A stretch of 64,000 bases of DNA from Pseudomonadota bacterium (lineage in GTDB: Bacteria > Pseudomonadota > Gammaproteobacteria > Burkholderiales > Burkholderiaceae_B), in NCBI GenBank assembly GCA_023440825.1, contig JAEXRL010000028.1:62001-126000 (forward strand), in the 5' to 3' direction. Positions 26,763 through 35,208 of this stretch are shown here, piece after piece. The translations under genes were made by a program, and so were the position numbers. The notes under the pieces were generated by a model that searched no databases, was not told the origin of the DNA, and saw only the letters and a list, made by a program, of their open reading frames with translations. Position 1 is the first letter of the stretch, and each line of letters opens with the position of its first letter.

Positions 26763-26947
26763 GCTGGGTGTTATTCCTAAAGATACCAGCGCCCAGATTA
26801 AAACAGTGTGGGACCCATCGTTATTAAATGACATCACGCAGTAATCAAGTGGGTGATTGGGGCCCAGTCTGGCAAATGCTAAGGCGAATAGCAAGCACCT
26901 TGGGCTGGGCCTCGGAAGCAACAAAAATGTATGAAAGGAGGGGAAAT

Positions 26948-27736
26948 ATGCCGACTCGGCGTCTATTTTTAGGGCTCGCGCTACCGATAGCGATTATGGT
27001 GGTTTGGCAACTGATCGGTCAGCGTCCTGGGATGGCTGGAATTGTTCCTACACCCATAGAGGTTTCTCGAGCGTGGTGGGATTGGATTTTTGCCGACCGA
27101 GGGATGGGAATGAACCCTTATCTGGGTACTTGGTGGAGTAATGTGCAGTACTCAACGATGAGAGTCGTGCAAGGCTTTGCCTTAGCCGCCGTTTTTGGTG
27201 TGCCGTTGGGCTTGGCCATAGGCTGGAGCCGTCTGGCTGCCCAAATGCTTGATCCTTTAGTGCAAGGCTTGCGCCCTATACCGATTACGGCGTGGTTACC
27301 ATTTTCGATTGCCTTATTCGGTGTGCGCGATTTTGGATCTGTGTTTTTAATCTTGCTGGGTGGTTTTTACCCCATCGTGGTTAACACCACTCAGGGTGCC
27401 CGTGATGTGGAGCGTAACTTAGTGCGTGCTGCGCGCATGATGGGTGCCACGCCCTTGCAGCTTTTACGGCGCGTGGTGTTACCCGCAGCAATGCCTTCGA
27501 TATTTACCGGCTTACGGCTGGGGCTGGGTATATCTTGGACAGCCGTCATTGTGTCAGAAATGGTGGCGGTCAAGTCAGGCTTGGGCTATGTACTTTGGGA
27601 TGCCTACTACGTAGGCCGTATGGATATTGTTCTAGCGGACATGGTGTCGATCGGAATAATGGGCTATTTAAGCGACCGTTTGATCGTTATGTTGGAGCGT
27701 CGCATTCTAGTGTGGCGCATGTTGCAGAATTATTAA
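26948..27736 (+). CDS. SsuC/TauC-type ABC transporter permease
   Basis: 262 residues from the ATG preceded by GAAAGGAGGGG; the frame is open further upstream to 26828 but that segment is hydrophilic and unlike the family. Binding-protein-dependent permease motif is EAA-like: ARMMGATPLQLLRRVVLPAAMPSIFTGLRLG. About six membrane segments. With the ATPase gene 11 bases downstream and the receptor upstream it forms a sulfonate/nitrate/riboflavin-precursor-type importer; the actual ligand is unknown. Confidence 0.92.
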   Translation: MPTRRLFLGLALPIAIMVVWQLIGQRPGMAGIVPTPIEVSRAWWDWIFADRGMGMNPYLGTWWSNVQYSTMRVVQGFALAAVFGVPLGLAIGWSRLAAQMLDPLVQGLRPIPITAWLPFSIALFGVRDFGSVFLILLGGFYPIVVNTTQGARDVERNLVRAARMMGATPLQLLRRVVLPAAMPSIFTGLRLGLGISWTAVIVSEMVAVKSGLGYVLWDAYYVGRMDIVLADMVSIGIMGYLSDRLIVMLERRILVWRMLQNY

Positions 27737-27747
27737 GGTTGAGTGCT

Positions 27748-28497
27748 ATGTCTGAGATTGTCATACGTAATGTAAGTAAGGTATATCCGGGTGCCGAGCC
27801 TGTACAAGCCTTAAAAGATGTGGATCTACGTATTCCGGCAGGTGAGTTTGTGGCGCTATTAGGGCCATCAGGGTGTGGCAAGTCAACACTGCTGAATATG
27901 ATTGCCGGTTTTGAGCAAAGCACAAGCGGTAGTCTTTTAGTCAATGGGCAGGCCGTTAGTCAGCCCGGTCCTGAGCGCGGCGTGGTATTTCAGGAGGCGG
28001 CCTTGTTTCCGTGGCTGACGGTCTGGGAGAACGTGGTGTTTGGACCCAAAATAGCGGGCAAATCTAAGGCAGAATATGAGACACATGCTAAAGAGATGCT
28101 CAAGATTACGGGTTTGGCTGATTTTCTGGAACATTTGCCCGTTCAGCTTTCTGGCGGCATGCGCCAGCGCGTTGGTATCGCCCGCGTACTTACCTTGGGC
28201 TCGCAGGTCTTGTTAATGGATGAGCCATTTGGTGCGCTAGATGCGCAGACACGCTTAACCATGCAAGAGCTACTGCTATCAGTCTGGCAGCAGTTCAGAA
28301 CCACGGTTTTATTTGTCACACATGATATTGATGAAGCTATTTTGCTAGCTGATACTATTTATGTGATGTCGGCGCGCCCAGGCAGGATTCATACGCGTAT
28401 CGACGTGCCGCTAGCGCGCCCTCGTACCGTAGAGGACACCACTTCGGCGGAGTTTAACGATATGAAGCGCGAAATCTTACGCCAAATGAGGCATTAA
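27748..28497 (+). CDS. SsuB/TauB-type ABC transporter ATP-binding protein
   Basis: 249 residues from ATG 27748; an in-frame extension into the permease gene was discarded. Walker A GPSGCGKST, Q-loop VFQEAALFPWLTVWENV, signature LSGGMRQRVGIARVL and Walker B VLLMDEPFGALD, then VTHDIDEAI, are typical for the SsuB/TauB/NrtD group. Last gene of the unit, followed by an intrinsic terminator. Confidence 0.93.
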   Translation: MSEIVIRNVSKVYPGAEPVQALKDVDLRIPAGEFVALLGPSGCGKSTLLNMIAGFEQSTSGSLLVNGQAVSQPGPERGVVFQEAALFPWLTVWENVVFGPKIAGKSKAEYETHAKEMLKITGLADFLEHLPVQLSGGMRQRVGIARVLTLGSQVLLMDEPFGALDAQTRLTMQELLLSVWQQFRTTVLFVTHDIDEAILLADTIYVMSARPGRIHTRIDVPLARPRTVEDTTSAEFNDMKREILRQMRH

Positions 28498-28503
28498 TTA
28501 AGG

Positions 28504-28554
28504 GGCTACACAGCGTCTGAGCGATTTTATCAGCTGCTGTGTAGCCGGTTTTTT
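28504..28554 (+). terminator. intrinsic terminator after the SsuB-like gene
   Basis: GGCTACACAGC pairs with GCTGTGTAGCC (11 bp) and is followed by GG and six T. It overlaps the stop of the convergent SDR gene. Confidence 0.8.
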
Positions 28555-29341
28555 AAATCACGCTAGGATCTGCACCGCCTGTCATGGTGATCTGAGCACC
28601 TGTCACGTAGCTTGCCAGGTCCGACGCTAAAAATAGAGCGACATTGGCGATTTCTTCTGGCTTGGCCAGTCGCCCCATGGGGATGCGCTGGTGCAGGGCA
28701 TGAAAGACCTGCTCTGTGCTTTGGCCAGTCATCTTGGCTTCTGCGTTAATGCTGCCTTGAATACGGTCTGTACTGGTAGCGCCAGGGTTAATAGCATTAA
28801 TCCGTATGCCATGAGATGCCCACGTGGTCGCTAGACCGGCGGTGGCCAGCATCAGTGCGGCATTGGCCGCTCCGCCGGGCAAGTGCATAGGGCTGGGATG
28901 TTTTCCACCAGCACCAATAATGTTGACGATATTGCCCTGTTTACGCTTGCGCATAGAGACCAAGGCCGCATCCATGGTGTAAATATAGGTGAAATATTTA
29001 GCCTGCATTGCTTCAGTCCAGGCCTCAGGAGTGAGGTCCAAAGGTGGGTAACGCTTGGCGGCTCCGGCAGCATTAAGCAAAATATCAAGTGGCCCCAAGG
29101 TATGCTCAAACTGCTGAATTAAGTCTTGCGCCTGTTGGGGCTGGCATAAGTCGGCGACAAAGGTGTGCACGTCAATATCGCTTTGCGCCAATTGCTGTTT
29201 GGCTGCGTCCAGATTACTGCTGTCACGCGAAGCAATAGCTATTTGAGCGCCTGCCTGAGCAAATACCTGAGCGCAGGCCAGACCTATCCCCTTGCTGCCT
29301 CCAGTGATCAGTACACGCTTGTGTTGTAAACCTAAATTCAT
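28553..29341 (-). CDS. short-chain dehydrogenase/reductase
   Basis: 262 residues starting at the ATG with GGGAAG upstream; a ten-residue N-terminal extension is less likely. Motifs: LITGGSKGIGLACA, NAAGAAKRY, and C-terminal YVTGAQITMTGGADPSV. The active-site region reads NIVNIIGAGGKHPSP, so the usual catalytic Ser is replaced or displaced, and the YxxxK is not clear (PGGAANAALMLATAGL); this is a feature of a divergent SDR subgroup (7-oxidoreductase-like). It may have lost classical dehydrogenase chemistry. Converges on the ABC operon. Confidence 0.85.
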   Translation of the reverse strand: MNLGLQHKRVLITGGSKGIGLACAQVFAQAGAQIAIASRDSSNLDAAKQQLAQSDIDVHTFVADLCQPQQAQDLIQQFEHTLGPLDILLNAAGAAKRYPPLDLTPEAWTEAMQAKYFTYIYTMDAALVSMRKRKQGNIVNIIGAGGKHPSPMHLPGGAANAALMLATAGLATTWASHGIRINAINPGATSTDRIQGSINAEAKMTGQSTEQVFHALHQRIPMGRLAKPEEIANVALFLASDLASYVTGAQITMTGGADPSVI

Positions 29342-29669
29342 TATGTTGTTTCTTCCCGTTGTGATGCCCACTCTCCGACTTTTTCAGTGTGAGTCGCCGT
29401 ATGGTGAGCCTTATAATTACTACTTAAGCACTAAGCATAAAACAGTCCATGCCTGGTGTTCACCGGGGCATTAACCCTTAGATTCGGCGGTGTGATTGCC
29501 CCTGCTTTTTACAGTGCTCTGTTGGCCTAAAAGACGATTCCTACGGTGGAGGCGAGCACGGTAATGGGCGCTGCAGCATAAGTGAATGCAGACGGTCAGA
29601 TACAAGGCCTAGCCGTGGTTTTTTGTCTGATCTTTCGATGTTCTACCCTGACATGGCAGGAGGTATCAA
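29342..29669. other. gene-free spacer between SDR and nnrU
   Basis: About 330 bases separating divergent genes. No frame with coding character was found. A GGAGG Shine-Dalgarno lies immediately upstream of the nnrU start. No NsrR-like or FNR-like palindrome of the kind seen upstream of nnrS was found. Confidence 0.5.
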
Positions 29670-30248
29670 ATGTTGCTGTTTATTCTTGGTTTGATCCTGT
29701 TCTTCTCCGTGCACTCCTTAACAATGCTAGTGCCAGGCTTGCGTACCAAGCTGATAGATACTTATGGCATAGCGGTCTGGAAAGGCGTGTATGCGCTTAT
29801 GGCCGCGGTCGGATTAAGCTTGATGGTGCTGGCCTATGGGCAACTTAGGCTGGATTCGGCCATGTTGTACCGTTCACCCCTTGCCCTGCGTCATGTGGCC
29901 ATTTTGCTCATGTTGCCCGTGTTTCCGCTTGTTGTAGCAAGCTACCTGAAAGGACGCATACGTGTGCTGCTGTGTGGGCACCCTATGTTGCTGGCCATTG
30001 TTTTATGGGCGCTAGCGCATCTGCTCGTGAATGGGCGGGTAATTGATCTTTTGCTTTTTGGCAGCTTTTTGCTGTGGGCGGTGATCAGCGGCTATCACAA
30101 AGTAAGACACGCAACTGAGCAAGCTGAGCCGGTTCCTGTAAGTTGGTGGGGGATCAACGATGTATTAGCGGTGCTTATTGGCTTGATTGTCTATGCCGCT
30201 TTTCTGGGTGGGCTACATAGCCTGTTGTTTGGGGTAAGCCCCATTTGA
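29670..30248 (+). CDS. nnrU: NnrU family membrane protein
   Basis: 192 residues, polytopic (about six membrane segments). The N-terminus FILGLILFFSVHSLTML and GIAVWKGVYALMAAVGLSLMV match the NnrU family, linked to nitric-oxide metabolism in denitrifiers. CAGGAGG precedes the ATG. An NnrS gene lies 1.2 kb away. Biochemical role is not defined for the family. Confidence 0.9.
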   Translation: MLLFILGLILFFSVHSLTMLVPGLRTKLIDTYGIAVWKGVYALMAAVGLSLMVLAYGQLRLDSAMLYRSPLALRHVAILLMLPVFPLVVASYLKGRIRVLLCGHPMLLAIVLWALAHLLVNGRVIDLLLFGSFLLWAVISGYHKVRHATEQAEPVPVSWWGINDVLAVLIGLIVYAAFLGGLHSLLFGVSPI

Positions 30249-30267
30249 GCCATGACGAATAAGAACA

Positions 30268-30299
30268 AGCCAGTTCACCGATAGGGGAACTGGCTTTAG
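30268..30299. terminator. hairpin between convergent nnrU and lipoprotein genes
   Basis: AGCCAGTTC pairs with GAACTGGCT, with CC/GG near the loop. It lies between the two convergent stops and can serve both directions, although T-runs are short. Confidence 0.6.
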
Positions 30300-30329
30300 C
30301 CAAGGCTTAGCAGGGTACGACAAGGTACC

Positions 30330-30722
30330 TTATGATTGACTGGCGATGAGCTCTACCAGCACATCGCGATATTGCGATGCATCGGCGGGTACATGTTCTT
30401 TGGTATGGCGTTCCACTTTAATAATATGTCCGTGCCCTGGTTTGTGCTCATACCCCTCGATTTGCCCGTAATAATTCGACCACTCACCGCTAGGCGTGTA
30501 CTGGCCTGATTGTGAATTGTAGGCAAGATCTCTGATGTTCAGGCATTGATAGTTTGGTATTAACGGGTGTGAGCAGGGGCGTAGTTGCGGCGCAACTTCC
30601 CAATATAAAACCTGAGGGGTGTTCGCCTGAGCCTGTGTTTCGGATGTGCTGGGTGTTGTCGCCACGCAAGCACTTAGGCCGAGCACGCTGAATAGTCCTA
30701 AAAATAATGGAGCATATTTCAT
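30330..30722 (-). CDS. DUF4377-like lipoprotein
   Basis: 130 residues. The signal peptide ends in a lipobox LGLSAC, so it is a lipoprotein. The mature part has Cys in RPCSHPL and YQCLNIRDL, then GEWSNYYGQIEGYEHKPGHGHIIKVERH and PADASQYRDVLVE, which fits DUF4377 (often joined to META domains in heat-shock/novobiocin-resistance lipoproteins). Envelope stress role is suggested for relatives only. Divergent from bfr across 180 bases. Confidence 0.75.
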   Translation of the reverse strand: MKYAPLFLGLFSVLGLSACVATTPSTSETQAQANTPQVLYWEVAPQLRPCSHPLIPNYQCLNIRDLAYNSQSGQYTPSGEWSNYYGQIEGYEHKPGHGHIIKVERHTKEHVPADASQYRDVLVELIASQS

Positions 30723-30904
30723 TTTTTTTCCTTAAAGAGTAGTAAGGGTAGGTGCTGCCCTGCTGGCCTATTATGCCCACACTGCTTGCGTTTGTGTTCG
30801 TTAGGCAGGCCAATAATAGTGAATGAACGTAAATCCGTAGGTTCACTCTCTACATTTTTCAGGTCCTGCATTATGATTAGCCTATTGTTTTTATGGAGTG
30901 AGTG

Positions 30905-31369
30905 ATGCGAGGTCATCCCGAAATAATCGAGACGTTAAAAGAGTTACTGCGTGGCGAACTCGCGGCTCGCGATCAATATTTTGTCCATTCTCGGTATTAC
31001 GAGGATTTAGGGCTTACGCAGCTTTACACACGCATGAATCACGAGATGGAAGAAGAAACGCAACATGCGGACGATATCTTGCGTCGTATTCTGTTTCTGG
31101 GCGGTGCGCCTGATATGCGCCCACATGAATTTGAGTACGGCCGTGATGTGCCGGATATGCTGCGCAAAGATTTGGCGGTGGAGTACAGTGTGCAAAAAAA
31201 TCTGGCAGCGGCCATGGCCTTGTGCGAGAAGCTTGGCGATTACGTCAGTCGTGACATTTTGCTTAGCCAATTACGCGATACCGAAGAGGACCACACCTAT
31301 TGGCTGGAGAAGCAATTGCGTTTGATTGAGCTGCTAGGTTTGGAAAACTACCAGCAATCACAGCTATAG
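30905..31369 (+). CDS. bfr: bacterioferritin-type ferritin lacking the heme-ligand Met
   Basis: 154 residues from ATG; a GTG one codon earlier is possible. Ferroxidase ligands are all visible: Glu18, Glu51, His54, Glu93, Glu127 and His130, in LRGELAARDQYF, EEETQHADDI and RDTEEDHTYW. The position of the heme-binding Met52 of E. coli Bfr is Thr (ETQHAD). It therefore resembles the non-heme-ligating subunit type that needs a second Bfr subunit for heme. Stores iron in the cytoplasm. Followed by a strong terminator. Confidence 0.93.
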   Translation: MRGHPEIIETLKELLRGELAARDQYFVHSRYYEDLGLTQLYTRMNHEMEEETQHADDILRRILFLGGAPDMRPHEFEYGRDVPDMLRKDLAVEYSVQKNLAAAMALCEKLGDYVSRDILLSQLRDTEEDHTYWLEKQLRLIELLGLENYQQSQL

Positions 31370-31394
31370 AAGCAATTCAGTAGCATGGACCCTG

Positions 31395-31438
31395 GCCTTG
31401 TACTGCATGAGTGTTACTCAGCAGTACAAGGCTTTTTT
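31395..31438 (+). terminator. intrinsic terminator after bfr
   Basis: A 12-bp stem GCCTTGTACTGC / GCAGTACAAGGC with a 14-base loop, followed by six T, sits 25 bases after the bfr stop and can also serve the convergent nnrS gene. Confidence 0.85.
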
Positions 31439-31457
31439 GTGTGCATCGTGCTCTGAG

Positions 31458-32621
31458 CTATAACTTGCCGTCAGCGCGAGGTCGAATAAAAAAGGGCACA
31501 AAACGCCATAAGAATAAAGCCAGACCAAGTATCCAGCACAGTGAGGCGCTATGCAAAAAAGGCAGGCGCATGGCCGGATAGTACAGCGCTAAAAGACGCA
31601 AGCAGGTGGCAAAAAAGAGCAGGGCGTACATGCCTTGTATCCAGCGATCAGCCTGCAGGCGTAAGCCTAGGTGGCCCAGTGAGGTACGTGTGAGCATACC
31701 AATAATAAGTAGGCTGAAACCCGCCATGCCCAGAGTGTGTACGGACCAGGCAGGATTATCGACATAGCCCATTGTTTGCGCTGCAAAGACCAGTAGTCCA
31801 CCGGCTAAGCCCAACCAGCCTAGATACAAAATCCATAATAAAGGTATGCCTAGTATCGGAGCAGACCACCATTGCCAAGCCTGTATGATGACGAGCAGGG
31901 CAATCAGACCCAGTGCACTGGCTTGAACGGCAGGCCATTGCAGCCAGTAAGCGAGTATAGCAATCAACGTTAAGCCCAGTTGTAATAAGCCGGTTTTTGC
32001 ATGCATGGGTATAGGCTTGCCGCTGAGCGCACGATGTGTGAAAAAAGGGATGACCCGGCGACCTATTAGCAAGGTGATTAGGCACATCAGTAATAAGCCT
32101 GTTTGTAAAAACTGATTAAGCTGCACGTATTCATGCTGGCGTGCAGACCATAAAAACAGCAGATTACTTAGACCCAATGCGGCGACAAAAATAGGCATAA
32201 GCAGATTACGTCGGTTACTTGCCTTGAGAATGACTCGGGCCAGAGCACTTGTTAGCGTGGCGTAGAACAAAATGCTGGCACCAAAGCTGATATAAAACCC
32301 GTGCTCTGCAGGAAGCAGTAGCCCTGCTCGTATCAGAAGCCAGAAAGCGGTGAGCAGTGCCAGCCCTTTGCCATGTAACGGGTTTAAGCCAGTCCAGTTG
32401 GCGCTAGCGGTGAGTAAAAACCCAGCGGCCACACTGGCAACAAACCCCCACAACATCTCGTGGGCATGCCAGTAAAGCGGCGGCAGCCAGCCTGCGATGG
32501 CTTGGGGAAAATAGACCCACAAGGCAATGGATAGAGTACCCCAGGCGCAGCTTAATGCGTACAAAGGTCGAAAACCTATGGAGAAAAACGCAGTCCAAGA
32601 GCGTGGTGTAGCTAAGGGCAT
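31458..32621 (-). CDS. nnrS: NnrS family heme-copper membrane protein
   Basis: 387 residues, about twelve hydrophobic segments. The family hallmark WHAHEMLWGFVASVAAGFLLTA is present in two pieces near residue 50, preceded by FFSIGFRPLY. NnrS proteins relieve nitric-oxide stress, probably by protecting iron-sulfur and metal sites. An NsrR-like 11-1-11 palindrome and an FNR-like box lie directly upstream, consistent with induction by NO and low oxygen. Confidence 0.93.
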   Translation of the reverse strand: MPLATPRSWTAFFSIGFRPLYALSCAWGTLSIALWVYFPQAIAGWLPPLYWHAHEMLWGFVASVAAGFLLTASANWTGLNPLHGKGLALLTAFWLLIRAGLLLPAEHGFYISFGASILFYATLTSALARVILKASNRRNLLMPIFVAALGLSNLLFLWSARQHEYVQLNQFLQTGLLLMCLITLLIGRRVIPFFTHRALSGKPIPMHAKTGLLQLGLTLIAILAYWLQWPAVQASALGLIALLVIIQAWQWWSAPILGIPLLWILYLGWLGLAGGLLVFAAQTMGYVDNPAWSVHTLGMAGFSLLIIGMLTRTSLGHLGLRLQADRWIQGMYALLFFATCLRLLALYYPAMRLPFLHSASLCWILGLALFLWRFVPFFIRPRADGKL

Positions 32622-32637
32622 AAGTAGTACCTTTTTA

Positions 32638-32660
32638 AAGATGTATTTAAAATATATCTT
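32638..32660 (-). promoter_or_regulatory. NsrR-like operator upstream of nnrS
   Basis: Two 11-bp arms, AAGATGTATTT and AAATATATCTT, separated by one A, form a palindrome with one mismatch. This matches the known NsrR motif (AAGATGYATTT-n1-AAATRCATCTT type). It ends 17 bases before the nnrS start, a repressing position. Confidence 0.7.
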
Positions 32661-32679
32661 ATTAATGCCCCATTGTACC

Positions 32680-32693
32680 TTGATGAAGATCAG
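32680..32693 (-). promoter_or_regulatory. FNR/DNR-like box upstream of nnrS
   Basis: TTGATGAAGATCAG matches TTGAT-n4-ATCAA at nine of ten positions. It is about 59 bases upstream of the nnrS start, which would place a start site near 32645, overlapping the NsrR-like site. Confidence 0.55.
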
Positions 32694-32786
32694 ATAAAGT
32701 GCAAACGTTTGCAGTGCTAGTGCGCAACAAACCGCAGAAACACCGAGTCCGTTACGGCGGTGTGCTGCGGCAGGCCTGGTGTTTGC

Positions 32787-33401
32787 TTAGACAAAGCGCG
32801 TGAGCGAGGAGGCAGGCAGACGCGGTTTTTGAGCAGCTTGTTCGGGTTCGGGGTAGCCCAGAGTAATCATAATGGCAGGAATTTCGAACTCGCTAAGACC
32901 GAACTCCTGTTGCAGTGCCTGTGCATCAAAACCTATCATGGGGCCTGTTGCCAGACCGCGTGCTTGCGCGGCTAGCATCAGAGTCATACCGGCCAATGAG
33001 GCTGAGCGTATGGCCTCATCACGTTGTGCTTGAGGCTTGTTCTGATAGCTACGATTTGCGCCCTGCGCCCATTGCTCCACCAGTGCGGCGGGTAATAGGT
33101 CTTGCTCCACCAGACTCTTAAAGCGTTGCTGCATCGTAGCGTGACCATCGCTTAGGCCATTAATAATAATCGTCGCAGCGGCATCCAATACTTTTCTTTG
33201 CCCATAGGCAATGGGCAGGAGCTTTTCTTTGGCCGCTGTAGAGTGAACGACGAGAAAGCTCCAGTTTTGCATATTGTAGGCAGAAGGCGCGCGCGTGGCT
33301 TGATCTATCAAGTCTTGTATAGTGTCTTGGCTAAGTGTACGTCCGCTGTCGTAGTGATTAGTGGAGGCGCGTTGTTGTAAAAGTTCAGAAAAAGAATGCA
33401 T
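32787..33401 (-). CDS. nitroreductase family protein
   Basis: 204 residues from the ATG of MHSFSELL; the open frame continues upstream without family similarity. FMN-binding RASTNHYDSGRTL, APSAYNMQNWSFLVV and the C-terminal IPAIMITLGYPEPEQ identify an oxygen-insensitive nitroreductase/enone reductase. NAD(P)H-dependent, cytoplasmic, substrate unknown. Divergent from the FAN1-like gene. Confidence 0.9.
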   Translation of the reverse strand: MHSFSELLQQRASTNHYDSGRTLSQDTIQDLIDQATRAPSAYNMQNWSFLVVHSTAAKEKLLPIAYGQRKVLDAAATIIINGLSDGHATMQQRFKSLVEQDLLPAALVEQWAQGANRSYQNKPQAQRDEAIRSASLAGMTLMLAAQARGLATGPMIGFDAQALQQEFGLSEFEIPAIMITLGYPEPEQAAQKPRLPASSLTRFV

Positions 33402-33567
33402 GATGCTGGAACAAGTTTGAGTAAGGATAAACCCAGATAGTGTAATAGAGGACTTACTACTGTACGGTGCTTGCTTATGTACTGGGGTGATGTGTCGTGT
33501 TGCGGCGAACATAGCTTGAGCAGGGACACAGCTTAATGGTAAAGTAACTGTATAAAAAAACAGCCTT

Positions 33568-35208
33568 ATGCGTGTGCCTCATTTACCCCCTCTTTACTAT
33601 CTGCATAATTTTCAGCTTGTCCACGAGTGGGTCTGGCAGCATAGTGCTGATTTGCTCGACGAATCCCAGCAAGCACTTAGTGTGGCTTTTAGGTCCTTGC
33701 CTGAGCATGCACAGGCCTTGTTGGTGCGCTTGTTCATGCGTAAAGGCTTATGGTTCAGGACGGACAAGTGGCAGTATCCTGAAATAACCGATATCCCCGA
33801 CGCTTTGTCCCGTTTGTCCCATGCTGCTTGGGTGTTCAGACCGGTCTGCTTGCCCGTCGAGCAGGTAGGTCCCTTGTTAACCGTGCCTGAACTACGCCAG
33901 CACTTTATGTCGCTTAACTTGTCAGGTCGTAAAGCGCAGATGCTTGACGTACTGCAACAGGCTTTTCCAGACGGTTTGCCTAGCACTTTGCCCATTGTGC
34001 AACTATCCGATAGCGCGCAACATTGGGCTCAACGTTTATTATTGCTGTTTTTCGGCAATACACATCAGGACTGGACGCAATTTGTGCTCAGTGATCTGGG
34101 CCTGCATCGTTATGAGCAGGTTCGTTTTTCCGCAGGCAGCCGGGCGTTCCAAACTCTGGCAGAGGTTCGGGCATACGAACAACTCGCTGCTTGTCGACAA
34201 AGCGCTGCTCAGGCTAGTGAGCAAGATCGCCCCGAGTTATTAAGCCATCTTGTTGCGGCTGTACAGGCCTTGGACGTCGACAGCGCTTGGCTAGCCGAGC
34301 GTAAGTCTAAAACTCTCTTTGTATTGGGACAGTGGGCTGAAAAAAATAGCAGTCATCTTGCTTTGGCGACTCAGGCGTATGCAGCCAGTCAATGGCCCAT
34401 GGCTGGCTTGCGTCATGTACGAGTGTTGGAACGGCTTGGAAAGTATCAGCAGGCCTGGCACCACGCGCAGGCTTTATTAGATCGCAGCCCGCCAGAGGCC
34501 ATAGTGCAAAAACTGATCCGTATATTGCCGCGTCTTCAAAAACAGCTTACTGGTCAACAGCCTTCCCGTGTTTCCAGTCCCTTTCGTCCTCAACAAGATA
34601 GCCTGACCCTGAACGCAGACGCCCCGCAGTGTTCAATCGAGGCTCAGGTACAAGCCCACTATCAGCAGCCTGGCAGCCCTGTGTATTACGTGGAAAACAC
34701 ATTAATTCAGGCTTTGTTTGCTCTGTGGTGTTGGGATGCCTTATTTGAGCCGGTGGCAGGTGCTTTTTTCCATCCTTATCAACGTGGGCCAGCCGATATC
34801 TATAGCCCAGATTTTTACGAACGTCGTAAAAATAGTTTTGATCAGGCCTGGGGTACGCTAGATAATGGGCAATATAAGAATTTGATTCTTGCTCGCTGGC
34901 AATCTAAACATGGTTTGCAATGCCATTGGGTGCAATGGTCAGCCCTGAGCGCCGAGCTCTTGGTCCTTACCCTGAACTGTGTACCGGCCGATCATCTACG
35001 TGTGATGTTTAAGCGCTTATTAATGGATTTACGTGAGAACCGTTCCGGACTGCCTGATTTAATTCGCTTTTGGCCTGAGCACGAGCGCTACGAGTGGATA
35101 GAGGTGAAGGGGCCTGGCGATCGACTCCAAGATAATCAGTTGCGCTGGTTACAGTATTTTTCCCAGCATCATATTCCTGCTCGTGTTTGTTATGTCAGGT
35201 GGGCCTGA
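33568..35208 (+). CDS. FAN1-like VRR-NUC domain nuclease
   Basis: 546 residues, the length of bacterial FAN1 homologues. The N-terminal helical part (PPLYYLHNFQLVHEWVWQHS, LLVRLFMRKGLWFRTDKW) is SAP-like/structure-binding. The C-terminal VRR-NUC core shows GLPDLIRFWP, then EWIEVKGPGDRLQDNQLRWL, giving the PD-(D/E)xK catalytic Asp, Glu, Lys. FAN1 proteins are 5' flap nucleases that unhook interstrand cross-links. The stop overlaps the start of the helicase gene by one base (TGATG), so both should act together. Confidence 0.92.
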   Translation: MRVPHLPPLYYLHNFQLVHEWVWQHSADLLDESQQALSVAFRSLPEHAQALLVRLFMRKGLWFRTDKWQYPEITDIPDALSRLSHAAWVFRPVCLPVEQVGPLLTVPELRQHFMSLNLSGRKAQMLDVLQQAFPDGLPSTLPIVQLSDSAQHWAQRLLLLFFGNTHQDWTQFVLSDLGLHRYEQVRFSAGSRAFQTLAEVRAYEQLAACRQSAAQASEQDRPELLSHLVAAVQALDVDSAWLAERKSKTLFVLGQWAEKNSSHLALATQAYAASQWPMAGLRHVRVLERLGKYQQAWHHAQALLDRSPPEAIVQKLIRILPRLQKQLTGQQPSRVSSPFRPQQDSLTLNADAPQCSIEAQVQAHYQQPGSPVYYVENTLIQALFALWCWDALFEPVAGAFFHPYQRGPADIYSPDFYERRKNSFDQAWGTLDNGQYKNLILARWQSKHGLQCHWVQWSALSAELLVLTLNCVPADHLRVMFKRLLMDLRENRSGLPDLIRFWPEHERYEWIEVKGPGDRLQDNQLRWLQYFSQHHIPARVCYVRWA

